Shown one piece after another: positions 33,901-45,681 of a stretch of DNA of 64,000 nt. The DNA is from Papilionanthe hookeriana x Papilionanthe teres. Taxonomy: Eukaryota > Streptophyta > Magnoliopsida > Asparagales > Orchidaceae. The DNA is taken from the NCBI GenBank assembly GCA_022702705.1, contig CM040423.1, positions 38,544,392 through 38,608,391 of the forward strand. Direction: 5' to 3'. The notes under the pieces were generated by a model that saw nothing but the letters and a program-made list of their open reading frames with translations, had not been told where the DNA came from and did no database searches. Positions within the stretch are counted from its first letter, which is position 1. Each line of letters starts with the position of its first letter. The position numbers and the translations under genes are program-made.

Positions 33901-35410
33901 TAGGTAGTGGCTCTATATTTTGATATGTTGAGTATGTGGAGGTATTTGTTTTGGCCTCATGCTAGGTTTGGTTCCAACTTTATTGTGGCTCGTCATAGCC
34001 TCACTTGGAGGCTCGGTTGGCTTATCCTAACCCTTACCCGAGAGGCTATTTCGATCTATATTTGCTGCTCTTATTTCAATGCTTTGAGAAATTTATTTTG
34101 GCTTTGTTTGGGAGCTTGGCTGATTTGATTTGTTCCTTATTTGAGGGCTTACTTTGGTATTCTGGATTTATTCTTATATCGAGCTTTGTTGAGACTTTCT
34201 TTATACTCTTTGTTTTAAGCTTGATCCTAGCCGGATTTTGGCCTCATATGGCTCGGTTTTCATTTGGCATTGTTGTATTATTGCTTTCGAATTGAAGTCG
34301 GCTTCATTCCAGCTCAGCCATGGCTCGGGTTCGACCCTATATGGGCCTGGGTTTGGCTCATTTAACTCCTCTTTTGCTTTGGCTCGGAGTGGGGAACGTC
34401 GTGACTTGATTTTATGCTATTTCGAGCCCGGCTCTTGGCTCGGGTTAGGACTTTGGTGCTCTTCGGGTTTGATTTGATGTTGGTGGCTGTTTCAATTTGG
34501 AGTTGGGTGAATTTAAACTCCATGGCTATTTGATAAATACCTTTATATGTTTTGTGGTGAACTTGGGATTGAATTGATTTTATGGGGCTTGTCTTCTCAT
34601 TGGGATTTAGCCGTGAGCTTCATTGTGGTAATTTGGAATTTAGGGGAAGGGCCTTACTTTTCTGTTGCTCCTTGCTACGGGATTGCCGTGAGTCCCTCCC
34701 ATTGCTTGTAGCCTTACTTGTGAGCCTCCTCCTCGTCTGATTTGCCTTGACCGTGAGCCTCTTGATGTTGATTTATGATCTTGAGGCTGGATGGGGGCTT
34801 TACTTATTGCTGCCCCTTTGTTGTGGCCTTGGCAGAGAGCCTCATGGTGGTGATTGATGTGGTGATGGCTTGGCTTATTGCTATGTTTGAACTTGGAGTT
34901 GATGGAAATGAATTCAGAGTCATTTCTCATTTGCTTATGGGAGTGAATTGAGCACTGATACTTAAGGCACTTTCTTAAAGATTTTATTTGGTGGGATTGG
35001 TGCTAGTTTTGAGGTTTTTGGACTTGTACACTCACTTTCATATGTATTGGAAGTTTTCCTATTCTCCTATTCATTGTTGTGAGCTTAATCCGGAGTCTGA
35101 GAGTAGTCCTATTTGCAAGAATTATACTTCAAATGAAAAGAGTCAATTGAGGGTCGGGAGGTCTGGATTTTAGTATGAGTCTGGGGCTTTAGTCGGTTTT
35201 CTCGGAGTCACTTTACTCTTCTTTTCTCGTTTGATTTATCGATTTTTAAACGATTCTCGAGAGTCACTTGCTTTTCGTTTGGCCTTATACGAATGCAAGG
35301 ATATCCATTTCGGGGATAATCCAACCGTGCCCGAGTAAGAAAATGACGTCCTCGGGACCGATTCAAGGACCTCGGGCCCTGCTTTCAGCGTTCTGTTGTT
35401 ACATGTTTTA

Positions 35411-35470
35411 GGGGTGAGTGGATTAACCTTCCTCCCGTTTTAGTCTTTTCGGGACTGGAGGTGGGTTAAT
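35411..35470. other. Inverted repeat inside E2
   Basis: GGATTAACCTTCCTCCCG on the left pairs, with a small bulge, with CGGGACTGGAGGTGGGTTAATC on the right, around an unpaired TTTTAGTCTTTT-type loop. It lies at the place corresponding to the paired hairpins in E1. Confidence 0.65.
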
Positions 35471-37521
35471 CTCCTCTTCGTCCCCTCCTTATTGATTTAC
35501 ACGTGTTTTCCCGCTTCACTCGGAGTCGGTTTTGTTTTGTTTTGTTTTGGGGCGATGACGGCGATGATGCAAAGACGCGCAGGTGATAGAAGTAGAATGA
35601 TATCCCGTCCCTACGACATCGGGACTCGGTCCAGGGCCCTGGTGAACTGTAGGATGACGGTATCATTCACTGCTAGTGGCGCAAGGCACCGTACCTGCTT
35701 AGGATTGTTAGCGATCTTACTGCGACGAAATAATCGACTCGTGGACAATCATAATTTTCAAAATCGATAAGAATATGATACTACGTTTCGCGATAAAAAA
35801 ATATATCCCTACCACAATCAAAATATATAAACTCTCTTGTACGTATCGAAACTCATATGCATATCAAAAATATAAATTTCAAAACTACATTATAAAATTT
35901 AATTGTCACACTGTTGATTATCGATCTTGGGTGGGAACACTCTCCGAGTCGGGTTTAGTTGGACACCTTCTCAGTTGAGTGACGGGCACTTATACACTCG
36001 TGTGACCGAAGTAGCCTTCGACGACCCTTCGAGCGATCTTACATGGGTTCGAGCTGCTTGCAGCCCGAAGTCTTGCGGTTTTCTTCGGGTTTTCGTTTGA
36101 TTTTTGATAGAGCACTCGTGGTCTTTTTAGGATTTTCTCGGAGTTTTGGTGACTTTTACTACTTTTCTCGAGCTTTCCAGTTGTGGGTCGATCACTTTGT
36201 TTTCTTGAGTTTTTCGACGACATTTTATTTTCATTGCTTGGCTTTCATGTGCGCACACTTGCATTGGTAGACGAAAGAAAATAACGGCCTCCAGGGTATA
36301 CGGGTTTGTTTACGTTTGCGCGTGTTACCTTTTTATACTTGCTATCGTACGTCTTTATCTTGTTAGCCAGTCACTTTTGTACTCATACTTACTATCGCAT
36401 GTTGTTCCTGTTGTAGACGTTACATTATATACTTGTTGCGTGTCTTTCTTCTTACTCTCCGTCTTATATACATATCCTGTCATGAATCTGTACAATACTT
36501 AAACATACTTGCATAGGATGTTTAGGAGAACTCGACCATGAGTCACTGATTGAACATTTTGACTAGCACCTGAAAACTCAACCTCTTCACGACGAAGGAG
36601 CTTGGAGCTAGCGGTGGGCGACGACGACCATCTTCAACAATGAAACACGTCTACAACAACTAAGCCATTCCTTAGTGATTAACAACAATCCATGGGACCT
36701 CGAGGTTGTCCGCTCTAACGCGACATAAATCCTCAACCTCTCTTTGGGCATTTGTATAGCTGCTGTATCTGATATAAGCTCCAACTCGTTTTAGGATTCA
36801 GGGTTGTCGTTCGTTACGACCTAAATCCTCACATCTTCAAGCTTATTCGTGTGATCGTTTCACACAAATGTAAGCTCTAATTTAATAAAATTAGCGGGAT
36901 GAAACACTTGATTAATATCTCCTAAATCAAGTCGAAATCATAGGATAGCTGGAAGTCACTGAGGTTCGCCTACTGGATCTTTGACATCCCAGTTCTTCCT
37001 CGTTTGGATTCTATAATAAAATGTTCCGATTTTGAGCCAATCCCTTTCACACCTCTTTGTCCGATTACGTTGAAAAGTCGTATCCTTTTAGCCTCCTCGA
37101 AGATAATATTTCCGATTTTTATCGAGAGTTTCTTAAGTGATTTTGATCATTTAAGATGTGATTAACTATGAGGCTACCTTTATAGGAGCGATTTTCGAAC
37201 CAAATTTAAAATAAGCCCTATTTAATTCGCTTATATTAAATAGGTGAATTTATCGACAAATATAATGGTTTCGCATGACCAAACGGACGTCATATATTCT
37301 TAGTTTATTTGATCGAGCCTCACCTCAAGTCTTGTGTTTGTCTTTCGGGATAAGTGCATGACTTGAGGTGTATGCTTCTTTCGTTCAAACTATGAAAAAT
37401 ATGAGGTCGGTTGATTCCTTCCTTTTCGTTGAAGGATCTTTCCGAAGCGGGCGACGGGATTCCGATTCCGGCGACCGACAGCTTCTTACGGGCACTTCAA
37501 CGGCACAAAACAACGCCGACA

Positions 37522-37690
37522 TGAATTTAAATAAAAGACTAAGATACCCCTAAACTTTGCTTATAAGGACAAAAAAAAAAATCAAATTGCTACGTATGGT
37601 AGTGTCAGAAGGCAGCTCTTTCTTTTTCTACTTTTATATCAGAAGACTTCGCTCCACCGCAGCAGCAGTAGGTGGTCCCCATTTAATTCT
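37522..37690. repeat. Tandem duplication, copy 2, right part
   Basis: It resumes exactly at the target duplication TGAAT and matches copy 1 from 31076 to about 31233 (AAATAAAAGACTAA-ATACCCC, AAGGCAGCTCTTTC, ATATCAGAAGACTTC). Confidence 0.8.
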
Positions 37691-37729
37691 TTATTGTTCA
37701 TTTTTAAAATTATTTTTTTATTTCTCCAT

Positions 37730-38148
37730 TTTCAGCATTGAAGGGCTCAAGGACGAGAAGAAGCTTGGAGAAGAAAGAGGAAGGAAGCCAACAGTGTCGC
37801 TTTCTATTTCCGTCCCTCTGATGAAGGCTCTTTTGGAAGCAGATTCTACGAAGGAACTCTAAATCCAGCAAATGGGAAGTTTTTGGTAGCACATAAGCTT
37901 CTCCAGCAATGGAAAGGGTGGAGGCAGTGGTTGCGAAGGCTATTTTGGATCTTGCTGTTTTTCAAAAGATGGAAAGAAGGGGCGGTAGGTTGGCAGCGGC
38001 GAAGTTATCGCATTTTGAAATGGCCATAAAAGACTATTGCGATCGGCGCGCCATGAGGACAAAAGTCACACTAAATACACGGGGAAAATATTTTGGCGTT
38101 CGGAGCAAATGTAACAGAGGCGTGACTAGTTCTCAAAGGAAGCCTTAG
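37730..38148 (+). pseudogene. Possible captured gene fragment (weak Agenet-like segment)
   Basis: After a TTTTCAG acceptor-like end at 37734 the base composition becomes coding-like. One frame reads FYFRPSDEGSFGSRFYEGTL then ANGKFLVAHKLL, which weakly recalls an Agenet/Tudor-type repeat (VEV-SDEEGF-GAWYEATI...-LVEY--L). Another frame gives a stop-free stretch from 37909 (ERVEAVVAKAILDLAVF...). No single frame spans the region, so it is a fragment at most. It lies in intron 2, antisense to the host gene. Confidence 0.25.
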
Positions 38149-38149
38149 T

Positions 38150-38564
38150 TATTGTTTGAAATAATCCTTAAACATTTACATGGCAAAATTGTTTCAACAC
38201 ATATTAAAGAGACTAAATACTAATTTAACATTTTTATAAACACCGTGACTAAAATCACAGCCTTTAAATAATCCCGTGACCATTTTAACATTTTTCTCAT
38301 TTTCATTGAAAATAGAGAAACAACATTTTTGGGAAAATTCATTTGACAAACAGATACTTGTTACCTCGCTTAAAATTTCAATGATCATCAGCATTTTAAT
38401 CACAGTTAATAAAGTTTCATTCTTGTGTTACTAAAATTGTGGATATGGTGATCAATTGAGTGATCTTCTTTTGTGGCAGCCATATACTAAAGGGTTAATT
38501 GCTAAAATTGCCTTCGATCCTTACAAAAGTCGACAATTGAATAAATTCGTTAGAAATTACTTAC
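38150..38564. other. Intron 2 sequence next to exon 2
   Basis: AT-rich intron sequence; nothing recognised except the GTAAGTAA donor at its right end. Confidence 0.5.
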
Positions 38565-38870
38565 CAGCGAAAGGAGAAAGTGTGTTCTGTTTATTGTAGA
38601 TGTGATGAGTTGCATGTAGATGCTTATATAAAAATTTGATGTCATGCAGTTCCCTGTGCATCCAGTAGACCCCAAACTCACATAGAACAAGGTAAGTCAA
38701 CAAGTAGACAATATACATAGGCCAGCCAACCTCACTGATCTTAGAGAAACATTTGGTCCATCCACTTTCAACTAGGTGCTCTGAAAGTGTAGGAAAAGCG
38801 GAGTAAAAAGGCATAGCCTTCATAGCAACTATTATTTGCAACTTCATGGCCCTGTAAGAAGGTATAGCAT
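38565..38870 (-). CDS. STE1: Delta7-sterol C5(6)-desaturase, exon 2
   Basis: The exon follows an acceptor ending CTTTTTCAG (38873-38871) and ends TTCGCTG before GTAAGTAA. It encodes residues 75-177: DAIPSYRAMKLQ, then VAMKAMPFYSAFPTLSE, a membrane segment (MYIVYLLTYLVLCEFGVYW), the first histidine box (H146-RELH-150) and the second (H160-ATHH-164). It ends in NKQNTLSPFAG, highly conserved in plant C5-desaturases. Its histidines would bind the di-iron centre of this ER fatty-acid-hydroxylase-superfamily enzyme. It starts and ends in phase 1. The methionine at 38847 is internal, not a start. Confidence 0.95.
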
Positions 38871-38889
38871 CTGAAAAAGTGTAAGAGAC

Positions 38890-40348
38890 ATCAGATTATG
38901 CTCGATAAAGTAATCCGAATGATCTTTATATAGAATTGTTTTTCATAGTACAATAATCAAGGATGCGTGCAAATTAAATGGTTTAGAGATGCAGAAACCC
39001 ATGGTAATAAACAGACAGCCTGCAATTTCCTGAGACAAAAAGCTTTAATGATAGAGCATGGAAAACTAGGAAGAAGCCAATTATATTTGAGCTGAAGAAG
39101 TAGTTGCAAAAAATAAGGTTCAATGATGGAGAACTTAAAGCCACTAAGTCATCACACAAAATGAACAATGAATTACTAAAGCGAACTGCCGTGATGATTT
39201 GCATGGTTAAAGCTCAAATCTTCTGCACAAGTTAGCACTCAAAGGCTCTATAAGATGAAGTGGTTATTATCATATCTACACGCATAAATTTAGGAAAGCT
39301 TTAGTGAAAACCATGATAATGAATAGGGTATTTACAGTCACGAAGCATATTTTTTTGAAAGATAACAGGTTCAAATTTTAATCCAGAGGAGCCAACAAAT
39401 CAGAATTCAATGGGAGCCTATCATTTTCACATAAATGGAGATTTTACTGCTACAACTAAAAATATTTTTCCAAATTTTGAGTAGATAATCAGAATTTTTT
39501 CATCCTTGCATGTTTTATTAATCATTTACGTTAAAGGTTAAATCTTCACTATATTTACCAAAAATAAGTAATAGCACTCTCATGCTCCTTAATAAAAAGA
39601 ACTACGCAAACAGTTCATCATTTCACAATCACCAATTGTAATCTCAAAAATCACACATATTAGAAGTCAATTACAACCCTACATATGAATATTAGGGCTC
39701 CATGTGTCATGATCACCCAATATGAATCTTCACTTGGCCTCCAGGCTCTTCCTATTAAGAGCTCTGGAGATGGTCTTTGACTTTGCTCGATGAGGAGACC
39801 TCAGAAGGTCTCTTGGTCTGCACATTGGTAGGTCTCCCCAATGATTCTCTCAATTTCATCCGCTTCCATTGTAGTTCGTCAAGCTAAATCCTTGAAAATA
39901 TCAATTGACTCAAGAAAGTCCTAGCATCGGTTGGCCGAGAGCTGAATCCTAGAAAATTTCAATTGATGATTAGCCTTGACACACATAATATATCATGGAC
40001 ATTTACAACCCGATGCATACCTCTCTCACCAGTCTAAACTGAGTTCATTGTAAAAAATGTAAGAGCAACTTCCCTGCATCATCAAATTCTCATTGTTTGG
40101 GTTCAAGTTTCCATGATCATCTCCTAGTTTCCTCCCACAACCTAACAATTTGTCCAGAATAATGGCATACCGTCCTTAGTCTACATCTATTATCAGGGCC
40201 CTCTACTCGTATCACTACTCCAAGCATGCCACATGATAGGAAGCCCGCAACAAAACTAAAGGTTTTCAAACTTCTTCCAAGGGGCGGCAACACATGAAAG
40301 GAGAAATGATCATTTGTGAAGCGAATCTTTGAAGTTTGAAATCTGATA
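38890..40348. other. Intron 1 stretch, nothing recognised
   Basis: AT-rich sequence. The segment 39700-40110 is somewhat richer in GC and may belong to a decayed retroelement, but I see no diagnostic motif. Confidence 0.35.
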
Positions 40349-41780
40349 CTGTCACAACTCGGCACGGCGCTTAGAATTAACAAAAGCGGGAACTACGGTT
40401 GGACGGTATTAATAATTCATTTTAATTCCTACAAAAGATTTCATAACTTCCAATATATACAAAAGAGCCGCTAATAATCCACAAGGACAATAAGTAAATT
40501 TAAATCCAACAGTAACAAAGAATCTAAAAGTAAAATTTCTATCCACACAACCACATATATCTATCTAAAAGAAACAGTACAATAAGAAATTACAAAAATA
40601 TCATACTAGTATCTATCAGCTGCAATCTTCCTCCCATAAAATAAGTCTCTCCTACCAGACATATCAAGCTAAAACTTTCAAGAAATCATTAATTACAACC
40701 ATAAGTCTGACTTAGTGAATAATTATAATCAAATATGCATTAAACTCTTATGATAAGTTATGTATAAATGACGAAAAGAAAAAACAGTTCCTTTCTTTAA
40801 AACTTCAAATTTTTCGCCTTCTATCTTCCTCCACAACTTCGATCGTCTAGGGCTTGGGATAGACAATAAGCGTGCAAAATTTCTCCTCTTCCTCTGCAAG
40901 CAAGCCACACAATCTCCCTTCTCCTGTCTTCAGTCGCATCCCGACCTAGGGCAGAACGCGAAGCCGCATGATCTTCTTTCTCCTTCGACTAGGACTCGAA
41001 GTCAAAACAGGTAAGGGACACTCTCTACTCCTTCCTCTTCTTTCTTGCTCTCGATCTCTTCCACTGTCTCTCACTCATGTGCTTTCGAATGGGGGAAAAT
41101 GCAAAAGGTAAATAAGTTTCTTACAAGGGGTGTGTCTCCTCCATCCGACAGCATCCGTTTATTATTATTATTATTATTATTCTTGTTATTATTGTTATTA
41201 TTATTATTATTTCAAAATTCAATTATTACAATAGAGTATAACATAAAAATGGGGGTAATAGTGTTATACTTTTAAAAAAGGTTAAAAATAGTCGATACTT
41301 AAAAGTGAAACCAGAAGAGATAAATTTAAAACTTTAATAAAATGACCGCATTTTCTTTTGGTCGTTCATGCATAGCATAAGATAAAAATTTAATACATAT
41401 TAAATCATAATTATTTACAAAGTCATACTTATGATGTAATTACTTATTTTTTTCAGGAAAAGAAAAAATTTTAGATTGATATGTCAGGTAGGAGAGATTT
41501 GGTTTACAAGAAAACCGCAGCTAATAGGTACTAATATGACGTATTTGTAATTTCTTATGGATAGAAATATATGATTGTGTGGATTAAGAAATTACTTATA
41601 TATTATCAGTTACCGTTGGTTGATTTAAATTCCCTTATTGTACCTGTGGATTATTAATGACCCTTGTATATATATTGAATGTTTCTGAAATATTTTGTGA
41701 AAAGTAAAATAAATAATAAATATCATTCAACCGCAATTCCCATCTTAACTAATTCTATGCACCGGGCCGTCTCGGGACAG
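40349..41780. mobile_element. 1.43-kb element with long (about 270 bp) terminal inverted repeats
   Basis: Left end CTGTCACAACTCGGCACGG and right end CCGGGCCGTCTCGGGACAG are inverted copies. Pairing continues inward for about 270 bp with moderate divergence (left TTAGAATTAA...CGGGAACTACGGTTG against right CAACCGCAATTCCCATC...TAATTCTA). The centre (about 40640-41500) has a pyrimidine-rich block and an ATT array but no transposase frame. ATA flanks both sides, too short to assign a superfamily. Long TIRs suggest a MULE-like or fold-back element. Confidence 0.65.
41159..41212. repeat. (ATT)n microsatellite
   Basis: About 17 trinucleotide units with two interruptions, inside the long-TIR element. 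Confidence 0.95.
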
Positions 41781-43430
41781 ATACATTGACTAACAGAGTT
41801 CCCAGGAGTACCTCAACGTACTCACCATGATAGATTACAACCGCTTCTCCTTCTTGTTATTCTCTTGGGAGCTATTTTGAGAATTTGATTGTAAACTATA
41901 ATATAAAAAAACACGTATTTTCTTCCTAAGAATTAGCTCCTTTTCGTCGCCATTTCTCCCATTGCGGCTTACTTTGTGTTAATCAAGCTCCTTGTCACAA
42001 GATCAAAAATTGAATTAATAACTCCAAACAAACTTATAGTGGATGTAGGTCACCTATACTGGATGATCTTCACTAACAAATTGTCAATCTCACCAGTCTC
42101 ATCAAAGATTCCCTCCAACAATCATCAACATCCATTGCTTAACTCATGCAGACCCCGCAATAAGCAAAGCCTATTGAAGTAAGGGATACCAAAGTGTACC
42201 AAATTGCTACTCCCACTGCATCAGCACATCCACGACTCTCCCTTCACTACATCCATTGAAGTTCAAGGCCCCTCAATAAGAAGCTTATGATGCCCATGCA
42301 TAGCATCTCTGACGCAATCATATAATGATATTTTGTAAATTCTTTCAACGACATTGTCTTCGGTGGTTTGACAATTTACCACAAGAGGTATTGTCTCCCC
42401 CAAGCAATTTCACAAGCTCTAACTTTCCCAATTTGTAGCGTGTTCAAGAGATTATTGAAGACCTCATAATCTTTATTATGCATTATGCAGAACATAAGAA
42501 ACCACTAAGAGATTACACCTATGGATTTAACAATGGTTCGCACCAAGTCACTGACAGTGAAAACAATATCACCAAAGTTAATTGGGTCAAGACGCTATAG
42601 CCCCGAGAATTTCACTTTTTGAGTTGCCAATAATTTGGTGGCAGTCCTAAAAGGTATATTGCAAAAAATCTCAAAAAATAATTAAAAAAAATTTATATTC
42701 TTCACAGTGTCAGAGACACCATCATTCTCACTCCTGTGAACAGGAACAAAGGCACCATGAAGAAGATCTCCTGTTGAAGTTCATTCACTCTGATTCACCC
42801 AAGCGTCGATCTAATTCGCCACCTCATTGTCATCTAGATTCCAGCGCATTGTCGAGCAGAATCTCCTCACTGTCGTGAAGAAACACCACCGGAGAGCTGC
42901 TTCTCCCCCTCCCCCTCCCCCTCCCCCTCCCCCTCCCCGACGACTTAAATCACCTCCATTACGCCGCCATAGGCATTTTCCCATATGAAGACCTGCTTGT
43001 TCCTGTTCTAGATATGGGGTTCATCGCAAGAATTTCACTCTTATCATGACCAGATATGGCAATGCCTCCCAATCTTTTTTTCTTAGAAATCACCTCGAGA
43101 TTCAAGTCTACATCTTCAGTCCCTATAATACCTATTAACACTTATCTTCTCGCGAACCATAAACCTTATGATCATAATTTCTTCAATCGTCATAGTCCAT
43201 CTTCATACATGCAGAGAGAGGGATGGACATCTCAGGTAAAATTTTAGCTCCATAAATGACAAATGCCAAATATCGGACTTGAAAAACTGACGAGCACTTG
43301 GTTATGTCATAGTTAATAAGTTTCATGAAAACGAAGGTTGGAGAAAACTTCTTGCTCCATAAGACGACCAAAGAGATATAGCATGCTACATGTGAAACCA
43401 ACTGTAGCATTGAAAACTCCTCGAAGCTAT
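41781..43430. other. Intron 1 stretch, no gene recognised
   Basis: Mostly unremarkable sequence with short frames. A GC-richer stretch at 42780-42960 contains the CTCCCC repeat. I cannot assign the region to a known element. Confidence 0.35.
42902..42938. repeat. (CTCCCC)n short tandem repeat
   Basis: Six units of a C-rich hexamer, a strand-asymmetric tract. Its G-rich complement has four or more runs of four G and could form a quadruplex. Confidence 0.9.
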
Positions 43431-43454
43431 TTGAGATTGAGATCAGGCCAGGAG

Positions 43455-43665
43455 GAGTTTGGTTACAGGATGAATTCAGCGTTAATCGGATTTAGTAAAT
43501 CTGAATTTATTAAGCCTCCTTGTTGGATTTATTAAATCCGGATTTAACATAAATCGAAGAAAAAATTTGGAGCTTAAATCCAAAATTTCTTAAATCCATA
43601 GAACTTGAGCTTTTTTATGTTTGGCTAGATTTACTAAATCCAAAGGATAAATCCTATTAATATGG
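43455..43665. repeat. GGATTTA/TAAATCC palindromic repeat
   Basis: The words GGATTTA and TAAATCC occur many times in both orientations over about 200 bp (GGATTTAGTAAATC, GGATTTATTAAATCC, TTTACTAAATCC). It looks like a decayed fold-back MITE; ends not resolved. Confidence 0.4.
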
Positions 43666-43689
43666 CGCTACCAAATACCCCCTACATGA

Positions 43690-44690
43690 TATACGACAAG
43701 GTGAATTTGGTGTTACTCATTATTTCAATACCCGCACGGGTTGTTGGTTGCAACTGGACACGTATGAGATTTATTCTTGAAAATTTCCTAATGATTGTCA
43801 TTTATAGAAGAATTATTGAACAAAAAATTACCATCAAATTCCTTGTTGGCTTCAATAAAGACCTAAACAAAATTAGGGGAAGAATCATGGGAACTAAATC
43901 CTTTCCTATCATTAGAGAGGCCTTCACAGAAGTTCGAATGGAGGAGAGTAGAAAGATGTTGATGACAAACAATAACACCGCACCATTTGTTGAAGGGCCA
44001 AACTTGTACACTCACAATTCATCTCATAATAATAAGTCTAGAAAAAGACAATTGTGGTGAGATCATTGTAAGAAACATGGTTATGTGAAGAAAATATGTT
44101 GAAAATTATACGGCAAACCTGTAAGTTGGAAGTTATCTTATGGAAGATATGATAGGGAGGATCGTGCAAATATCAATCAACAACAATGTAGAATTCATTG
44201 TGTTCATCAAGGAGCAAATTGGGGCACTGTAGAAAATATTTGGTCATATCTCTAGTTCTAAACAAGAACCAAAATCCTCTAGAGCACACCAAGATATCTC
44301 ATCCCATGCTATTATTGTGAAAAGTAATAAACCAAAACTTTTGATAGTTGACTTTGGAGTATCGGATCATTTAATGGGAGACATCAACATACAAGTCACT
44401 CTGCAATTTGAATATCTAATAATTCATTTTCACAAGTGATAGAAAGTAGATCGATCGAATTAACAAAAGATTTTAACTTTTACCATGTTTTTTTGTTCTG
44501 AAAGTTAGACTGAAATCTATTATCAATCAACAATACTCATGACACAAAAATTGTGACTCAGTTCTATTCCAATATTTATGATTTTTAGATAGGGGATTCA
44601 GGAAAGATCATTAGCAGAGCTAAGATGAATGACGGTAGATATTTTTTCAAAGAAAATAATCTCATTTTGAATGACAAAATCATACATTTC
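43690..44690 (+). pseudogene. Ty1/copia gag-protease remnant
   Basis: It reads IKFLVGFNKDLNKIRGRIMGTKSFP then REAFTEVRMEESRK, the copia gag pattern. A zinc-knuckle remnant follows (DHCKKHGYVKKICWKLYGKP) in which the first cysteine codon is a TGA stop at 44057-44059. At about 44340 LLIVDFGVSDHLMGD corresponds to the protease site (W-IDSGASDHMTG) with Ser and Ala changed. Near 44590 DSGKIISRAKMNDGR matches the segment before integrase. The element is cut here by a LINE fragment and its end reappears at 45700. Confidence 0.7.
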
Positions 44691-44775
44691 ATCTTAAAAT
44701 CGATGAATGACAGTCAATACTAGTACTTAAACCCTCACTTTGAATGACAAAATCATACATTTCATCTTAAAATCT
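44663..44775. repeat. Direct repeat pair, about 40 bp
   Basis: A block including GAATGACAAAATCATACA and ATTTCATCTTAAAATC occurs at about 44670 and again at about 44740. It lies at the junction of the Copia remnant and the LINE. Confidence 0.8.
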
Positions 44776-44829
44776 AGAAATAATAATTGATGTTGGATAC
44801 TTAAATCCTCACTTAGAACTATCTTACAA

Positions 44830-45670
44830 TCTTTACATTCTCGACGATCTCTTCTTCGCATAAGAAATAATCAATTTATGTTTTGTTAGATCCATTCTTA
44901 TAAGTAATAATATGCTCGTCTCTTTTCTTGAATAAAGTGTTAGTAATAACAAAATCATATGCTAAAGCAAAATCTAAGATAGTTCTATCTTCTTCATTAA
45001 TCACTCTAAAACCGTAGCACTATAGATATTTCTGAAATTTTTTACCACTCCACCGACATGTTCATTTTAATCTCCTCCAATAAAATTTTTTTCTTCAAGA
45101 GATATCATTTGTATTAAGTCTTCTAAGTCATTCCAGAATTTATCTTTAGCACTTATATCTAAATCTATTTGCGGAGCATAAGCACTTATAATATTAAAAA
45201 TCTTTGTATCGTCAATAATCTTAAGGGATATAATTCTATCACCAACTCTATTAATTTTTACAACATTAGCTTTTAAACTCTTATCTATAATACACCTACA
45301 CTATTTCCAATGCGACTATTACCAGAATACCAAAGTTTAAATCCTAAGTTGTCAATTTCTTAGCCTTTTCTCCAACCTATTTAGTTTCTTTAATCCATAA
45401 GATATTTATCTTTTTATGAGTCATAGTATCAACTAATTCCATTAATTTATCAATGAGAGTACCTATATTCCAAGATCATATCATAATATTAGTTTTATGG
45501 ACTACCTTCTTTACCCGCATCCATCCGTAATGTAGGAACCCTTGCTTACTTCACACTACACCCGAGTGTCGGTGTAGCAGCTCTTGCACACTTTTTAATA
45601 TATTCAGGCCATACAGCACGTCGCTTCCAGGGGACGCCCTAGCATTTACACAACGATAAAAAAGATTCAT
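44830..45670 (-). pseudogene. LINE (RTE-type) 5' end and endonuclease remnant
   Basis: On the minus strand it reads WNIGTLIDKLMELVDTMTHKKINI then KETKWVGEKAK, the start of the apurinic-type endonuclease of plant RTE-like LINEs. Further along is a segment like FVITNTLFKKRDEHIITY, corresponding to the catalytic C-terminal part. Stops are frequent and the reverse transcriptase is absent. It interrupts the Copia remnant. Confidence 0.65.
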
Positions 45671-45681
45671 GTCATGATTTT

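Larger units (their letters stand above)
31384..37521. mobile_element. Giant element E2: TG...CA termini, 5-bp target duplication, no gag/pol
   Basis: The 6,138-bp element begins TGTTGACCTCAC and ends AACGCCGACA. TGAAT flanks it on both sides (31379-31383 and 37522-37526). The empty site is present in the same window: duplication copy 1 reads ATGAATTTAAATAAAAG without a break at 31075. Its first 200 bp and last 1 kb align with E1 (shared TTCCCCGACGAT, CGACCATCTTC, TTAAATAGGTGAATTT, TTTATTTGATCGAGC). I find no gag, pol or second LTR. It is 1.2 kb longer than E1, mostly because of a tandem array at 32.6-33.9 kb. Best reading: giant solo LTR within intron 2 of the sterol desaturase gene. Confidence 0.8.
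24150..38564 (-). other. Sterol desaturase intron 2 (14,415 bp)
   Basis: The donor GTAAGTAA is at 38564 and the acceptor TCTCCAG ends at 24150. The flanking exons are both intact and in phase 1. The intron carries a fold-back MITE 312 bp from exon 3, another near 26 kb, a hAT element, gypsy integrase remnants, a tandem duplication, a Tourist-like MITE and the giant element E2. Plant introns are mostly under 1 kb, so this is an extreme, insertion-driven expansion. Confidence 0.85.
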
